DNA from: Aspidiotus rigidus | Lineage: Eukaryota; Arthropoda; Insecta; Hemiptera; Diaspididae | Assembly: GCA_035079385.1 (NCBI GenBank) | Contig: JAVHKY010000052.1 | Coordinates: forward strand, 12,462,001 to 12,526,000 | Direction: 5' to 3' | Length of the DNA stretch: 64,000 nucleotides | Shown: positions 20,427 through 31,239 of the stretch, piece by piece | Numbering within the stretch: position 1 is the first letter of the stretch | How the letters are laid out: every line of letters begins with the position of its first letter | The notes under the pieces: model-generated | Databases searched by the model: none | Told to the model about the DNA's origin: nothing | Seen by the model: the letters and a program-made list of their open reading frames with translations, nothing else | Position numbers and translations under genes: made by a program

Positions 20427-20512
20427 TTCATTAAATGATTGTTACGTGCCTCAGTATCATCTTCTTCATTCAAATCAGTATGGCTCGTACCTATGAGGAT
20501 ACCATCCATCTT
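19581..20512 (-). pseudogene. BEL/Pao integrase C-terminal region, duplicated
   Basis: From 20509 leftward: ILIGTSHTDLNEEDD, NHLMKLSTLYFSSLRD, then VGDVVLVQETSLPRTAWPIA and a VSDHTAEITITK tail. This is the post-core integrase domain of BEL/Pao polyproteins, with the 'GD-x-V(L/V)' and 'LPR-x-W' signature. A second copy follows through the tandem duplication. The RNase H and integrase catalytic core that should precede it are missing; a MITE occupies that position (20515-20806). Confidence 0.7.
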
Positions 20513-20514
20513 CC

Positions 20515-20806
20515 CAATTTTACTCCCGTAAGAAATACACAGGGAGCAAAGATCAGTATGAAATTAAACAAAAATTAAAAAGGATTGAGGGCAAAAAAGT
20601 TTATTTTTATAATGTGTGAGGTAATCAGCTTCCAAAATTGAACTTTTAACCCCTCAATTCTTTCTCAATTTTAATTAATACCATATGATCGGTTTGCTTC
20701 CTATGTTTTCTTATGGGGAGCAAACTTTGGATTGGAAATATTTTGGGTACTTTTGCTACTGTAATCACACTGTAATCGATATTTTGTTATCACAAAAAAC
20801 TCAGTC
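20515..20806. mobile_element. MITE of the TAGACTGAG family inside BEL/Pao pol
   Basis: Its right end is the complement of GACTGAGTTTTTTGTGATAAC, next to TA (20807-20808). Internally it shares TTAATTAATACCATATGATC, GAAATATTTTGGGTACTTTT and the GCTCC...TAAGAAA inverted words with 29119-29476. The left end is not sharp. Confidence 0.65.
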
Positions 20807-20808
20807 TA

Positions 20809-21020
20809 TTGAATTTTGCTTCAGCAAGTTTACTTGTAAGAGCCTTGTACAAGGAAACAATTTCATTGGTTGTATCAACACTAAGTAAGAGGTTATCAAC
20901 ATAGAATTTGTCGCGAGCCATATGGTAGCACCAATTCTCTGAATCTTCAGACAATAATTCTTGTAAAACCATATTCAGAAGATATGGCGACAAATTTACT
21001 CCAAGGGGAGTTTGAGTAAA
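20809..21020 (-). pseudogene. BEL/Pao reverse transcriptase, C-terminal part
   Basis: Encodes GVNLSPYLLNMVLQELL, then DKFYVDNLLLSVDTTNE with the YVDN variant of the catalytic YxDD box, and LTSKLAEAKFN. Family RTs usually read YVDD or YVDN here. The frame continues the RT fragment at 21648-22060 once the intervening MITE is ignored. Confidence 0.8.
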
Positions 21021-21022
21021 TA

Positions 21023-21645
21023 GACTGAATTATCGTGACGTCAGTCATTGTAAACTCCCTACCAACAACGCGCGAACACAATTCAAAAACCCTTCAATAT
21101 GATTGATTGTATCGTTCTTGGTTCTATCACATTATTGATTCTCATAAGAAATACACTGGAACGTTTCGATCATACGTTCAAATTGAAAAACCAGAAATAA
21201 ATGAGCAATTATGTGTTTATATTCAGAAGTAGGAAGTTCTCAAGTATTTGAAAATGTACCTACGGTTCTTTATTCATTTCTAGTTTTCAAATTTGAACGT
21301 AAGATGTTCCTGTGTATAGGGCTTTTCCATGTCGGCGCATTACATACGTATTCTCCTACGTGTTATCGAAATGGTAGTATTTCTAACATTGCTCTTATGG
21401 GTGTTGCTGGATTGCACACTCATTTTCATTGTGGAGTAGTTTGCCATAAGAGCAATGTTGGAAATACTACCATTTTGATAACACGTAGGAGAATACGTAT
21501 GCAATGCGCCGACATGGTAAAGCCCTATTTCTTATGGAGCAGTTTTTTGTTTACAAACCACAGCGGTGAAATAGGGTAAAAATAACCGTGCAGCGTGGTT
21601 TTAGGGTAAGCTATGTGGAGTTTGTGGCGTCACGACAATTCAGTC
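21023..21645. mobile_element. TA-flanked transposon (TAGACTGAATT ends) splitting the RT
   Basis: A 623-bp element with inverted ends GACTGAATTATCGTGACG (left) and the complement of GACTGAATTGTCGTGACG (right), flanked by TA (21021-21022 and 21646-21647). It interrupts the BEL/Pao RT between 'NLI' and 'QTPLGVNLSP', so insertion came after BEL/Pao integration. A second MITE is nested at 21319-21525. A TA target duplication suggests Tc1/mariner mobilisation. Confidence 0.8.
21319..21525. mobile_element. 207-bp MITE nested in the TA-flanked transposon
   Basis: Arms of about 82 bp are near-perfect inverted repeats: GGGCTTTTCCATGTCGGCGC left, and the complement of GGGCTTTACCATGTCGGCGC right, flanked by TA (21317-21318 and 21526-21527). 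Loop words include CATTGTGGAGTAGTTTG. Half of another copy lies at 13039-13150. Confidence 0.88.
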
Positions 21646-21647
21646 TA

Positions 21648-22060
21648 TTGGTATCAAATTAAATTGGCTCGTTCTAAGGGCTTAGAAGGGTCAGCTACCC
21701 ATATAAATCTCACAACATCCCAATCAATAACATTCAATCCTACCATGAGGTAGGCCTTTTCTATGTCTGCCTCTAATCCTTTCTCCCGTACTAGTCAGAA
21801 GTTTAAAAGAACCGCATTCTTTGTCAATGGAGGACCAGCGTGTAAATATTCATTCAGGGAAGGTCCAGATTTTGTTTTAGCAGAAGCATCATAAACAATG
21901 CACCATTTACAATTCTGCTCAACTGGCTTGAATGGTATATAGTGTATGGTGTAGGGTGAACCTACAGGCGCACATTCTATAATACCCTTAATTTCTTGCT
22001 CCTGGATGATTTTATTACATTCAAATAGGATACGAGATGAATAAGTCATATAAGAAGTGA
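21648..22060 (-). pseudogene. BEL/Pao reverse transcriptase, N-terminal part
   Basis: Right to left: YTIHYIPFKPVEQNCKW, CIVYDASAKTKSGPSLNEYL (the VYDASAK motif typical of BEL/Pao RTs), then LEADIEKAYLMVGLNVIDWD, with the catalytic 'ADIEKA(F/Y)' box, and VVRFIWVADPSKPL. A frame break separates the first and second parts at about 21790. Confidence 0.8.
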
Positions 22061-22285
22061 GCGTAATCGAGCTTTACACATTCTCTGATGTGACTGAAGA
22101 ATTCTACAATCACATTTCCAAGGAAAATTTACCACAAATCGACCATTTTTGCGTTTTGTAGTATTTCAAAAATAATTAAGTACTTGAGCTTCGTTAGGAT
22201 TCCGCTCATCCTTGCAAAGTCCAAGCAAATCTAGGCTCCATAAATTTTCAACAGCAGTTTCCAATCTGTCAAGTTGATTGGAGGT
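22061..22285 (-). pseudogene. BEL/Pao pol linker between protease and RT
   Basis: Noncoding as it stands. Scraps such as KFSLEM and WSLDLLGLCKDERNP on the minus strand fit the segment upstream of the RT, but stops interrupt it. Assigned by position. Confidence 0.4.
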
Positions 22286-22830
22286 TTACGCAGTTGTATG
22301 GAGTGTCTTAAAGGGTAGAATTGCAGGTTCTGCTACCAGAGGTGTAGAGAGATCTACACTATTATTAGGTACCCAACCAAATATAGTGTCAAACAGAACT
22401 AATGATGGGCTTAGTCGAAAAGTATTTCTTTCTCTCATAAAGCAATGGTACTGATCACTACCTATCAATACTTTAAGAATTCTTTGATGAGATGTGAAAA
22501 GATCAGGATCCGCATAGCATCGGTCATTAGGTAAAGATGCAGCCGCAAAACCTGGGGAAGGATTAAGACGACCTGCCCCTGTCAAACAAGGGAAGGAATT
22601 CAAGTACACTTGACTAATAACTCACCCTTTCCAAATAAGGTAACTGTAACCTTTTGGGATTGTAAAGTTGAAATAGTTTCTGTTCTATAAGTCTGAACTC
22701 TTAAATCAGTTTTAGGATTACTACCTAGTTCTAATATTTCAACTAATTTTTTAAGGATATAAGAAGTATTACTTCCTTGATCTAGGATGCCCTTGGCAGA
22801 AACTCTCTTGCCATGAGCACCTTCAATCAT
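22286..22830 (-). pseudogene. BEL/Pao aspartyl protease region (DUF1758-like)
   Basis: The part 22830-22600 holds AKGILDQGSNTSYILKKL, the D-Q-G-S protease active-site motif of this family. After a frame shift, 22609-22286 holds LNPSPGFAA, LKVLIGSDQYHCFM and LVLFDTIFGWVPNN. The latter matches the 'ILIGxDxYW ... TxFGWxxxG' end of the domain. Proteolytic maturation of Gag-Pol would be its role. The shift makes it non-functional. Confidence 0.75.
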
Positions 22831-23735
22831 ACAATAAAAGGTTTGAAGAAAGGTCGAGTACTCACTATATCCTTTTCACAGAGAGTGGGACACATTGGTT
22901 CAACATGATTTGCAACTTGACAAACTTGACAAACAAGGTTCTGCGCAGTACATTTGGAGGCCAGATGACCATGCTGAAAACACTTGAAACACCTGCCAAG
23001 TGTCAATAGACAATTCTTTCTTGCAGAAAGCGTTTTATAAACCATGCAAAGTCTGGTGGGATGTGACCCTCCACAAAACTTGCACTTGTCGTTGGTCTTA
23101 GATTCCAACGGTTTTTCCTTCTTTGCCGGCTTGGGGCTAGGACTCGGAGCACTTCTATGGCGTGAAGAGTTTCTAGCTTTGTTCATAAGGGTGGTTGCTA
23201 TTGGACCACAGTCAGTCAGCTGAGAGCGTTGAACTCCTTTAAAGGTATCAACGATCTCCATCACTGTGATGATTTCATCCATAGCTGAAGTAAATTCAGA
23301 CAGCTTCAGTTCAGCAGTTTGGCTTGTAATACCAAGTTTGTAGATGCGTCGCATAATGTGCTGGATCATTGTTCTATCATCACATAGGTGTCCAGCCTGC
23401 TGAAGACCCGCAATCAGACTTGTCATCCTATCAAATTTGCGACGATCATCATCTCTGCCGTACAAAATAGAATGGACGTATCTGCATACTCACAATCTGC
23501 AGAAAAGAGATCCTTCAAGGCTTCAACACTTGGAACAATACCCTTTTTTGCTGATCGTCAATATGCAGATACGTCCATTCTATTTTGTATGGCAGATCTA
23601 AAGATGGTTCCACATCACAAACTTCAGGTACAGCATCCAGGTCATTTTTCAGTCCCTGTATTATTTTTGCCGGATTGCCATGTCTTTTGGCCAACTTTGA
23701 CAACATTGTTGGTAAGTTGGCCGCTATGGCACTAT
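22827..23735 (-). pseudogene. BEL/Pao gag, central and zinc-knuckle region
   Basis: Minus-strand frames 23706-23515 (LAKRHGNPAKIIQGLKNDL) and 23465-22827 (MTSLIAGLQQAGHL...). They carry the gag helical domain, then two zinc knuckles: CKFCGGSHPTRLC and CFKCFQHGHLASKC, followed by CQVCQVANH. This is the standard BEL/Pao gag end, continuing into protease with a 4-bp overlap of frames at 22827-22830. A frameshift around 23500 separates the two frames. Gag would form the particle and bind RNA. Confidence 0.8.
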
Positions 23736-23859
23736 ACTCCGTTCACGTTAAGGAAGGATAGAAATATGACATCGAGAACGGAACGCTCCGGGTAATTTTA
23801 ATCTACCGTTCCGTTCTCAAGGTCATATTTCTATCCTTCCTTAATGTGAACAGAGTATA
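23733..23859. mobile_element. Hairpin MITE in BEL/Pao gag
   Basis: About 57-bp arms, TATACTCCGTTCACGTTAAG and its near-complement, separated by an 11-bp loop. It interrupts gag between 'YSAIAANLP' and 'ARTIHGV'. Either a MITE or an inverted duplication; no clear target duplication beyond TA-rich flanks. Confidence 0.7.
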
Positions 23860-24410
23860 ACACCATGGATGGTGCGAGCAGCCTCATCAACAGCTAGTTC
23901 CTGAATTTTTAAAGCTTGTCCAGTGTTATTAAATTATTTATTTTCAAGGACTCCTACTCAGATACTTTCATACCAGTCCAGTCCTTTAGATCGCCATTAA
24001 AGGTTTTCAAAGAAGTTCTTTTCACAAATAACCTAGATGGATTAGTGTCATCACTGGTACCAGGTTCTTCATCATACACGTTTATACCTCGTTCAATTGG
24101 TGCGTAGTCTGCTGTATTGTAAATCCGTAATTAACTCAATTAAATGAATTTATATGCGTTTTTAAGGCCCACAGCCTTGCGACGCGCGTCAATGATATTT
24201 TTCAATTAATTGTCTAGACGTACGCTGTTCTCCTCAGTCCTCAAAAAGGTGATGCTCGATTCAACTTAATTTAGTTTGGATATAATTTTCTCAGTTTGAG
24301 TCAAGCGCTTTGACGACTTCACTGTAGTATTGCCAAGTATATAGGTGGCTTCTATGGCTCCATCAGCACCTGCCATGGCAGTCTCCAAATCTAGAGGCTG
24401 TATGAATATC
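23860..24410 (-). pseudogene. BEL/Pao gag N-terminal remnants
   Basis: Minus-strand fragments: GQALKIQELAVDEAARTIHG next to the MITE, then PSRLFVKRTSLKTFNGDLKD (the 'LP-x-F-xGD' gag entry phrase) near 24000, and at 24400-24220 a helical piece with KSSKRLTQTEKIISKLN. Stops and deletions separate them. Identity follows from position and the FNGD phrase. Confidence 0.55.
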
Positions 24411-25854
24411 AGAAATTAATTTCAAAAGCAACTCCCCCAGAGATACTTTGTTCCCAACGGTTTAGCATTTCACACTAAGCGTTAAAGCAATAATTATATT
24501 AGCAAGCAGTGACTCCAATCATGGTTCAAGTTCCATTCAAATCTGCAATCAACTAGGAAGAAACTCCTAGGACACAGTCTCTGCTAATCTGACACTTTTC
24601 AATGCAGGCATTGTCATTTTTACCCCGCATCTAGGTTGGTTATATATAGAGCATTACAGCTTACTCTGCTGTTGGAACTACTAGTGCGGTCTAGAGGATA
24701 ACCGGCTGTGGCTGTGCTCCTCCTTTAACTGTTTGTGCCTAACTGGTAATGGCTGTATCAGGCACTAGAGGCTCAATACAACATTCGCGCATGCTGTAAG
24801 GCGCAGCACATAGTCAGTCTTCACTGACAGTAGAGTGACTAGGAGGTCAGATCGCATTAGCTTCTAACTAATGTTCATCCTACTTTATTTCACAAGACTG
24901 ATCACCCCTACCTTGTCATGGGCCTGGGAAAACAGAACCAGCTCCTATCAGGCAGAGCATACCTTGGGCTCAAGGTCCCCAACTACTGGCCGCACCCTGG
25001 TTAATCTGACATGTGAAAAAATGGGATCCTCTATTATCCACTGTGTAGATTCACCATAATGTGGTCCAACAAGGTACAATCAGGTAACTCCAACATCAGT
25101 TTTCATCTATCCAAATAGACTTCAGCTCTCATGCAATAGCACAGGTCAATTTGACCACCAACCATTGTTAATTAGCAGACTAAATAATAAATTTTGTTTT
25201 CAGTTAAATGATTCAAGCTTACTGTCATTTTTCTAGAAAATGTACTAATCTAGAAAGCGAGCACCAATTGTTTGTATTTGGCCAAATACACACAATTGTT
25301 CACTTGCACATTGGGTCACTTAATGTAGAGTCTGTAGTCCATAGTCAAATTCCCTAGCATCTACCTTGAAATACATAATATGACCTCAAACTATGATTCC
25401 GTCCTTGGTCCCCTGACTAGAAAATTTGTATTCAATTCTAAATGTGAATGTGCAAGCTAGCTTTTCAATTCACCTTAAAGGTGTCAGGTTTCAGTGCAAT
25501 ATGTATTCAATAGTACACACTATAGGAGTACTGCAATCAGTTCAAAATGTTTAACATTGTCATCAAATTGTATAGTTGATAAATAACCCAAATATTTATA
25601 TACTATACATATGTGTGGTAAATTATGACGCATCATTCCCGATATAATTAAAAAAAAATTTATTTGTGGTTAAATTTTCATTTAATTCAACCTAGAGTAA
25701 TTTATTATTTCACTGACAGAATTTGAGTTTGAACATATCAATTATCAATGAAGGAATCAATAAATGGTCAATTTCAAACAATATGAAATAGGTATCTAAT
25801 AAATTAAGAAAAGACAAGAAGAATGTGAATTTAACCACGCTCTGCTACCAGCTG
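24411..25854. other. No gene; possible BEL/Pao 5' LTR region
   Basis: Noncoding. On the minus strand a TATA-like GCTCTATATATAACC at about 24642-24656 lies upstream of the gag remnants and could belong to the retrotransposon's promoter. No matching copy was found left of the element, so an LTR cannot be proven. Confidence 0.3.
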
Positions 25855-25904
25855 TCGAAAATAGCAAGGCAGAGTTTGCCCTGTGTAAACAGAACACTTG
25901 TATT
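25855..25904. repeat. 50-bp direct repeat, right copy
   Basis: Partner of 18690-18739 (3 differences). Lies just left of a fold-back MITE. Confidence 0.85.
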
Positions 25905-25953
25905 GGTCGTTCCACTTTGTTTTGTTTACATTTTCGTTGGAGGGAAGTTTAAT

Positions 25954-26222
25954 GTTACGCCTTATATGCAACGCGCGCGTTTTTCTTCATTATCTCGAGA
26001 AATATTACTCCAAATGAACAATTGATAAGAACAAAACTTTCTTCTTTTTTAATTTTCTATCAGATGAAGTCGACTTCAAATTTTTGCGTCGAAAAAATCC
26101 GACCTTGGACTCATTGGATGGGAAATCACAAAAGGAATTATTTTTGTTCTTTCCAATTTTTTATTTGGAGTAATATTTCCCGAGATAATGAAGAAAAACG
26201 CGTGCGTTGCATAAGATGTAAC
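25954..26222. mobile_element. Fold-back MITE with GTTACGCC/GTTACATC ends
   Basis: A 269-bp element with about 60-bp inverted arms. The left arm includes TTTTTCTTCATTATCTCG and AATATTACTCCAAAT, and the right arm their complements. The loop contains GAAGTCGACTTC, a small palindrome. No coding sequence. Confidence 0.8.
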
Positions 26223-27202
26223 AGTCAACCAAAATCCGAATAAAAGTTTCTGATGATTAGATAAATGATAGAGTATGAAGAATAAGTGGGTGTGTTTTCT
26301 AGAGATGGGGTAGGAAAGTATAGGCTTAAACCTAATGTGAGAGACATGTATTCAGGAAAAATAGAGGAAGCGATTCTGCAGAGATCACGTTGACTAAATG
26401 AATATTGTAATGAAGCTTTTAATCACATTTATATTATTCAACCAAAAAAGTTGAACTGGAAGTTGTAATGAAAAAGAATGGCGTTATAAACAAAGTTAAA
26501 CAAGGAATTCACTGATCTTCTTCTTTGGGATGGATTGATTTTGATATTGAGAATTGAATTCAAAATTTTAATCTCAGAAAAACGGGTTAGATTTGATATA
26601 ATTTCTAAAATTGAGCTAACTAAAACTATACGGACTCGGAAAAATTGGAAAAATTAAGACTGAGCTGTATATGATAGACGGGGGTTAGTAAAAATGTTTT
26701 CTATCGAAGGAGTCAGATTTGAAAACATTCAAATAGGTATTGGGAATTGAGCTATGTATGACAGGAAAGGAGCTTGGAAACCATTGAACCACCAGATGAG
26801 TTGAAATTGATAAAATTTTGTACATTGAGTTATACAATTATGACAAGAGGGTATCTTGGGAAAATTTTAACTTTCAAGCTGTATATGATGAGAGAGGAAT
26901 ATGGAATTTGAATTTCCGACATTTATATGACAGAAGGAGGTATTGAAAAGATTTTGAGCATTATTCTTGCCAAATGACAAGATATTACCATTTTCAAGAA
27001 TCTCCCTCCCCCCCACCCAAATAGAAAAGGTTGCCAATTAAACCTTAATTTAAATTGGTAGTGTAGTTGACTAGATTATAATCTGGAGTAGGACTGGACG
27101 TCATCACGATTTAACAGAAGAATACTTGTAGAATAGTGAATTACAAAAATCAGGACTCGACGTCGAGAATAACTGTTGGTTGGAGGTGAGTGCACTCGAA
27201 AG

Positions 27203-27349
27203 AATATATCAACGGCCTCACGCCCACTTGACCCAAGTTGCATTTTTGTAATCTGGAGAAATAGGTCTCTTTCACCAGTGAAAGAGACCTATTTCCTCAG
27301 ATTGCAAAAATGTGAGTTAGGTCAAGAGTGCATGAGGCAGTTAATATTG
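27203..27349. repeat. 70-bp-arm hairpin within Helitron C
   Basis: Left arm includes AATAGGTCTCTTTCAC; right arm is its complement followed by matching sequence, with a 2-bp loop at 27276-27277. A single-arm version exists at about 51170-51240, so Helitron C probably gained the second arm by inverted duplication. Confidence 0.85.
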
Positions 27350-27858
27350 AGGACCTCGAGAAAAAGAAGTGAAAGAGAACAGGTAAAATGAATTAACCAA
27401 TCTTAGAATCGAAACGTTTTTCTTCTATTAATTTGCAGGAGGACAACAAGTAGAATCAATAATTACAATATGGATAATTAGAGGAGATGGATGCAGAAGA
27501 CTGAAAAAGAAAGAGAGTTTGTATAAAAATTTTGAATACAGGTCCACAGAAAAGTGATCTACTGAATTTCTACATTTTTTTTTTTTTTTTTTCCAGAGTA
27601 GAAATATGAATTATGTATTTACATTATTTTACCGAAGTTATTAAAAATTATTCCTATTTACATGTTTTCCATAAGAAATTTGCATTGTTAAAAATACATT
27701 GACAATTTCTTACTTCTCCTGTTTTTGTCATAAGTGATAGGCAATATGAAAAAATATTTGAAAATTTAGATAACACAAGTATCAAAAAATAAAAAATATA
27801 CATTTTTTAATATTCCAAAAAATGTCTAAATCATGTTATGGTCTAAAATATAAAAATA

Positions 27859-28815
27859 CTAGCCGTTGGCAGCGCGCCTCCGGCGCGCCTGACCGCCAGC
27901 TGTGTGTTGAGTAGATATCAGTGTTTGGTAAATATTTCGATTTTAACGGTAAGAGCTGAGTTGACAGGTAAGGGCTGTATTGCAGCAAAAAACGGACTAA
28001 TTCATGAACCGTCGCAATGATTAAGGAAATGGATGGACAGTAGGTAAAAAGCCTGCCATATCCCCGAAGCATTACATCAGTCTGTGTAGAGGCATGAGAC
28101 GAACTCAGTCGTTTCCTATATGAGAAACCGGATGTAATTTTCTTAATTCTTTCTCGAACCCAGTACCTTTTCTTAGGTAGTTTCAAACTCTGACGACGAT
28201 ATTTACCTAATGTATAGTTACTCGTCACAAAAGAAGAGCAAATTTTCAAGAAATTATTTTACATAAACGTCTCCTTTCAAAATCGAAAATTGGATACGTA
28301 AAACTCGAATAGTCTCTGTAGATTCATCCAGAGCAACCGGTTTAAATGCTCTCTCTCTGTAAACACAATGATCTTAAATACGCATCAGTCAAAATACAAA
28401 TAGTTCCAAAATTTCCTCCTAAAAATCTGGAATTGGGCTCATTCGAAAGGAAATTAAAGGGGCAACAATTTTTGTTCTCTTCAATTTTTCATAAAAATGA
28501 GTAAAACTCGAGTTATCACCATAACTTAATTTTTATAACTGCGCCGCTCAACGCGTTTGAACGGTAACGTTGGAACAACGCGTTCGATGGCAAGCTACAC
28601 CACCACGTTTTTTTATATTGAAAAAAGTCATTGTTTTCGCCCTTTTTTGAAATTACTCAGCACCTCCCCGTCAAATTTTTATTTTTATGAGTCTATGTGC
28701 TGCTCTGGGATGAGGACAATATATCCTGAAAGTTTGAAAGCGATCGGCCCAGTAGTTCTCGAGTTATAAACGGACAGGAGGACGGACGGACCAACTTTCT
28801 GCTTTATATATTAGA
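27859..28815 (-). mobile_element. Non-autonomous Helitron B, nested
   Basis: Minus-strand 5' end TCTAATATATAAAGCAG, 3' end CTAG preceded by the hairpin GGCGCGCC-GGA-GGCGCGC. Closely related to copy A (16692-17982) across most of the 957 bp. It is inserted precisely in the 3' end of Helitron C. It contains no helicase coding. Confidence 0.88.
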
Positions 28816-28849
28816 CGTGGCAACGAGAGAGGCGCGCCGTCATAGCTCG

Positions 28850-29116
28850 TCTATATTATTAAAAAACATCCTATCAGTTCCATCCTATTATCACTGCGTT
28901 ATCACCTTTGTATCATTCGCTTTAGAACTACGCTTAATGGGACTTTGCAGCTTAATGGGACTTTGCGGGACGCGACCTACTTACATGACGTAATCAGTAA
29001 TCACTCTCTTTCGATTTTCTACATAAATCGAGTAGATCGATTCTTTCTCTTCGTTCCCCGCAGTATTTTTCTGTATTAATGAAGTCTGCTTTGTTTTCGC
29101 CGTTGTATTTTGCCTG
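28850..29116 (+). mobile_element. Helitron 5' terminal fragment, head-to-tail with Helitron C
   Basis: Begins TCTATATTATTAAAAAACAT directly after the last base of Helitron C. Its sequence (CACTGCGTTATCACCTT, GGGACGCGACCTAC) matches the 5' region of Helitron D read on the minus strand from 51682. It is cut at 29116 by a MITE. Confidence 0.75.
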
Positions 29117-29118
29117 TA

Positions 29119-29476
29119 GACCGAGTTATTTCTGATAACAACAATATCGATAGTAGGTCAAATTGTTGCAATCGCTTTTTTGCTCCCATAAGAAAAGCAC
29201 GGGGAGCCAAGATCAGTATGGAATTAAATGAAAATTAGAAAGGATTGAGGAGAAAAAAGTTGATATTTATAATGCGTGAGATAGTCGGCTTTTGAAAATA
29301 ATCATTTCTCCCCTCAATCCAGTCTCATTCTTGATTAATACCATATGATCGAATGCTCCCTGTGCTTTTCTTATGGGGAGCAAATTTGCGATTGGATAAA
29401 TTCGTATAAATTTTGGGTACCTTTGCCCTATGATCACGTCATGAAAATCACGCTGTGCCGTCACGATAACTCGGTC
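29119..29476. mobile_element. TA-flanked MITE with TAGACCGAG ends
   Basis: Ends GACCGAGTTAT (left) and the complement of GACCGAGTTATCGTGACG (right), flanked by TA at 29117-29118 and 29477-29478. The inner inverted words GCTCCCATAAGAAAAGCAC and GTGCTTTTCTTATGGGGAGC make a second fold. Same family as 20515-20806, with ends like 21023-21645. Confidence 0.8.
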
Positions 29477-29478
29477 TA

Positions 29479-30889
29479 TTCGGATTCGGGTGTGCGTCCA
29501 CGATCGTAATGCCTCGACTGACTCTTTCTACGCGAGAATTTGAATTAATGCCTCGACTTTATTAGACTTACTAAGTTCCGGGGTGTCGCAAAATTAATCA
29601 TTAATTGTAAGGATAGTTGTTGTGAATTTGTGATAAAGAGAGAGTTGATTACCAGCTGTAGAGCTGTTGTATTTTCAATTTTGTCTGTTTAATAGTGTAA
29701 CGACTAAACGATCGTTACCGTTACTTTGTTAATTAGCTTGAAATTTGTAAATTTGGTCCTGAATAACTTTTGTGTTTTACTGGAAGAATTATAGTCGAGG
29801 TGTTTGAGAATTCTGAGCCAAACTACTTTTCTATTTTGCTTGGAGTAACTTCTTTTCACGACATCTTTCTTATTATACTGTTGAGAGGAAACTTTTATAA
29901 AATTGTATTTTAATTTCATGAAAATAATACTTCTGTTTGTGGATCTTATACAGTTCATTTCTATAGCTATGGAATATTTGTAAATTTAGTCCTGAAAAAC
30001 ATTTGATTTTGATCTGTATTGGAGGTATTTGAGAATTCCGAATTTCTGACGCAAACCTACTGAGACAATTTTTCATCAAATTGTATTTTAATTTTATGAA
30101 ATGTTCGCTATTTTTTCTTCATTTACAATCAAAAAGTGCCTCATAAGTCATAACGCCCTCTTGATACTGATAAGAAATGAGTCATACTCATATCAAATGT
30201 AATGCGTGAACTTCTGCGACTGTGCGTTTAGGTTTAGGTATGTCCATATTTTGCTTCCTTTTGGTGCTATAAGGGAGTGTTTTTTTGTTTTCATTTCACA
30301 CCTAGGGAACATCGACGAGCTATCATCTATCTTGGGATTGTATTTGTCTTCTGATTGTAAATGAAGAAAAATGTCATGCGCAATACAATTAGAAACGGCT
30401 ATTTCTTGATTTGTGTTGGTATATGATTTATTGGCCCTCGCGCTTTGCTCGGGTCGCTAACGTCAACTCATCAAAAAATAGCTCATTTCCAACTCTTGTA
30501 GCCCAAATAACTAGGCCATTTCTACGTCATTCCTAATTTTAAAGCGCCACGAAGCAAGATTTTCTGAGGAAACAGATTTATCTGAAGCCACGAGAATTTC
30601 AAATCAGAAGCAAAGTACTACCTGCTCTGATAGGTATTTGTTATAGAGTATTTGTCAAACATCTTAAATGAAATAGGAAATTAAGAAATTTACCCGAGCC
30701 CATAGCGGAATTTGTAGCAGATATTTGCCCACAAAAAAATAAGTATCATCCGGCTTCCTGCTGTGATTGTAAGAACTAGGCCGACAAAAAATTTCCCCCC
30801 TAATTCAAGTACATAGTTCATTTCACAAAGTTTTCTATCTATTGAAACCTAGGTAACTAAAAACAAACCTAAATTTACTTCTACTTGAT
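29479..30889. other. No gene; degenerate internal duplication
   Basis: An imperfect direct repeat of roughly 140-190 bp lies at about 29738-29930 and 29968-30105. Both copies contain TTTGTAAATTT, TTTGAGAATTC and AAATTGTATTTTAATTT. Both sides are AT-rich. The rest shows nothing recognisable up to the 5' end of the LINE. Confidence 0.5.
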
Positions 30890-31239
30890 TCTTATTCTTT
30901 GAGACGGGTGAGTAAGGTTGATACTCATCGTTACTCAATAGGGCCACAAACTCATTTTGTTACAAGGGAGTGCGAGTGTAAGACGCCCGGAAAGCGAGGA
31001 AGCGAAAAAGCGTCAGCCACAAAAACGGTGAACCAACGTGGTAATTATCAAACGACCCTACAACAATATGGTCGAGTATCCTAGGGAGGATAGACCGACA
31101 AACCGGACTCCCATTCCCCAAGCCGGTATAAGCCATCGTGGGGAGGTAAGGCTGTAACCCCCTATCATGAAAAAGAAAACGCGAAACCAAAAATAAATTG
31201 TGAGTATAATGAATCTAATAAAAGTAATAAAAGTAGTTT

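Larger units (their letters stand above)
26223..28849 (+). mobile_element. Non-autonomous Helitron C, interrupted by Helitron B
   Basis: The body matches several places. 26223-26900 parallels 50558-51130 (shared GGCTTAAACCTAATGT). 27060-27210 and 27440-27850 parallel 41070-41200 and 41280-41650. The 3' end is GGCGCGCCGTCATAGCTCG at 28831-28849, a variant of the family end GTCATGGCTAG, with one hairpin arm lost. Helitron B (27859-28815) lies between TAAAAATA and CGTGGCAACGAG. Removing it restores the family phrase TAAAAATACGTGATGACGAG seen at about 41662-41681. The 5' end was not located. Confidence 0.7.

Noticed and set aside
24871..25059. Short plus-strand frame right of the BEL/Pao element
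   Set aside because: No recognisable motif and no matching repeat; could be flank or LTR, not coding.
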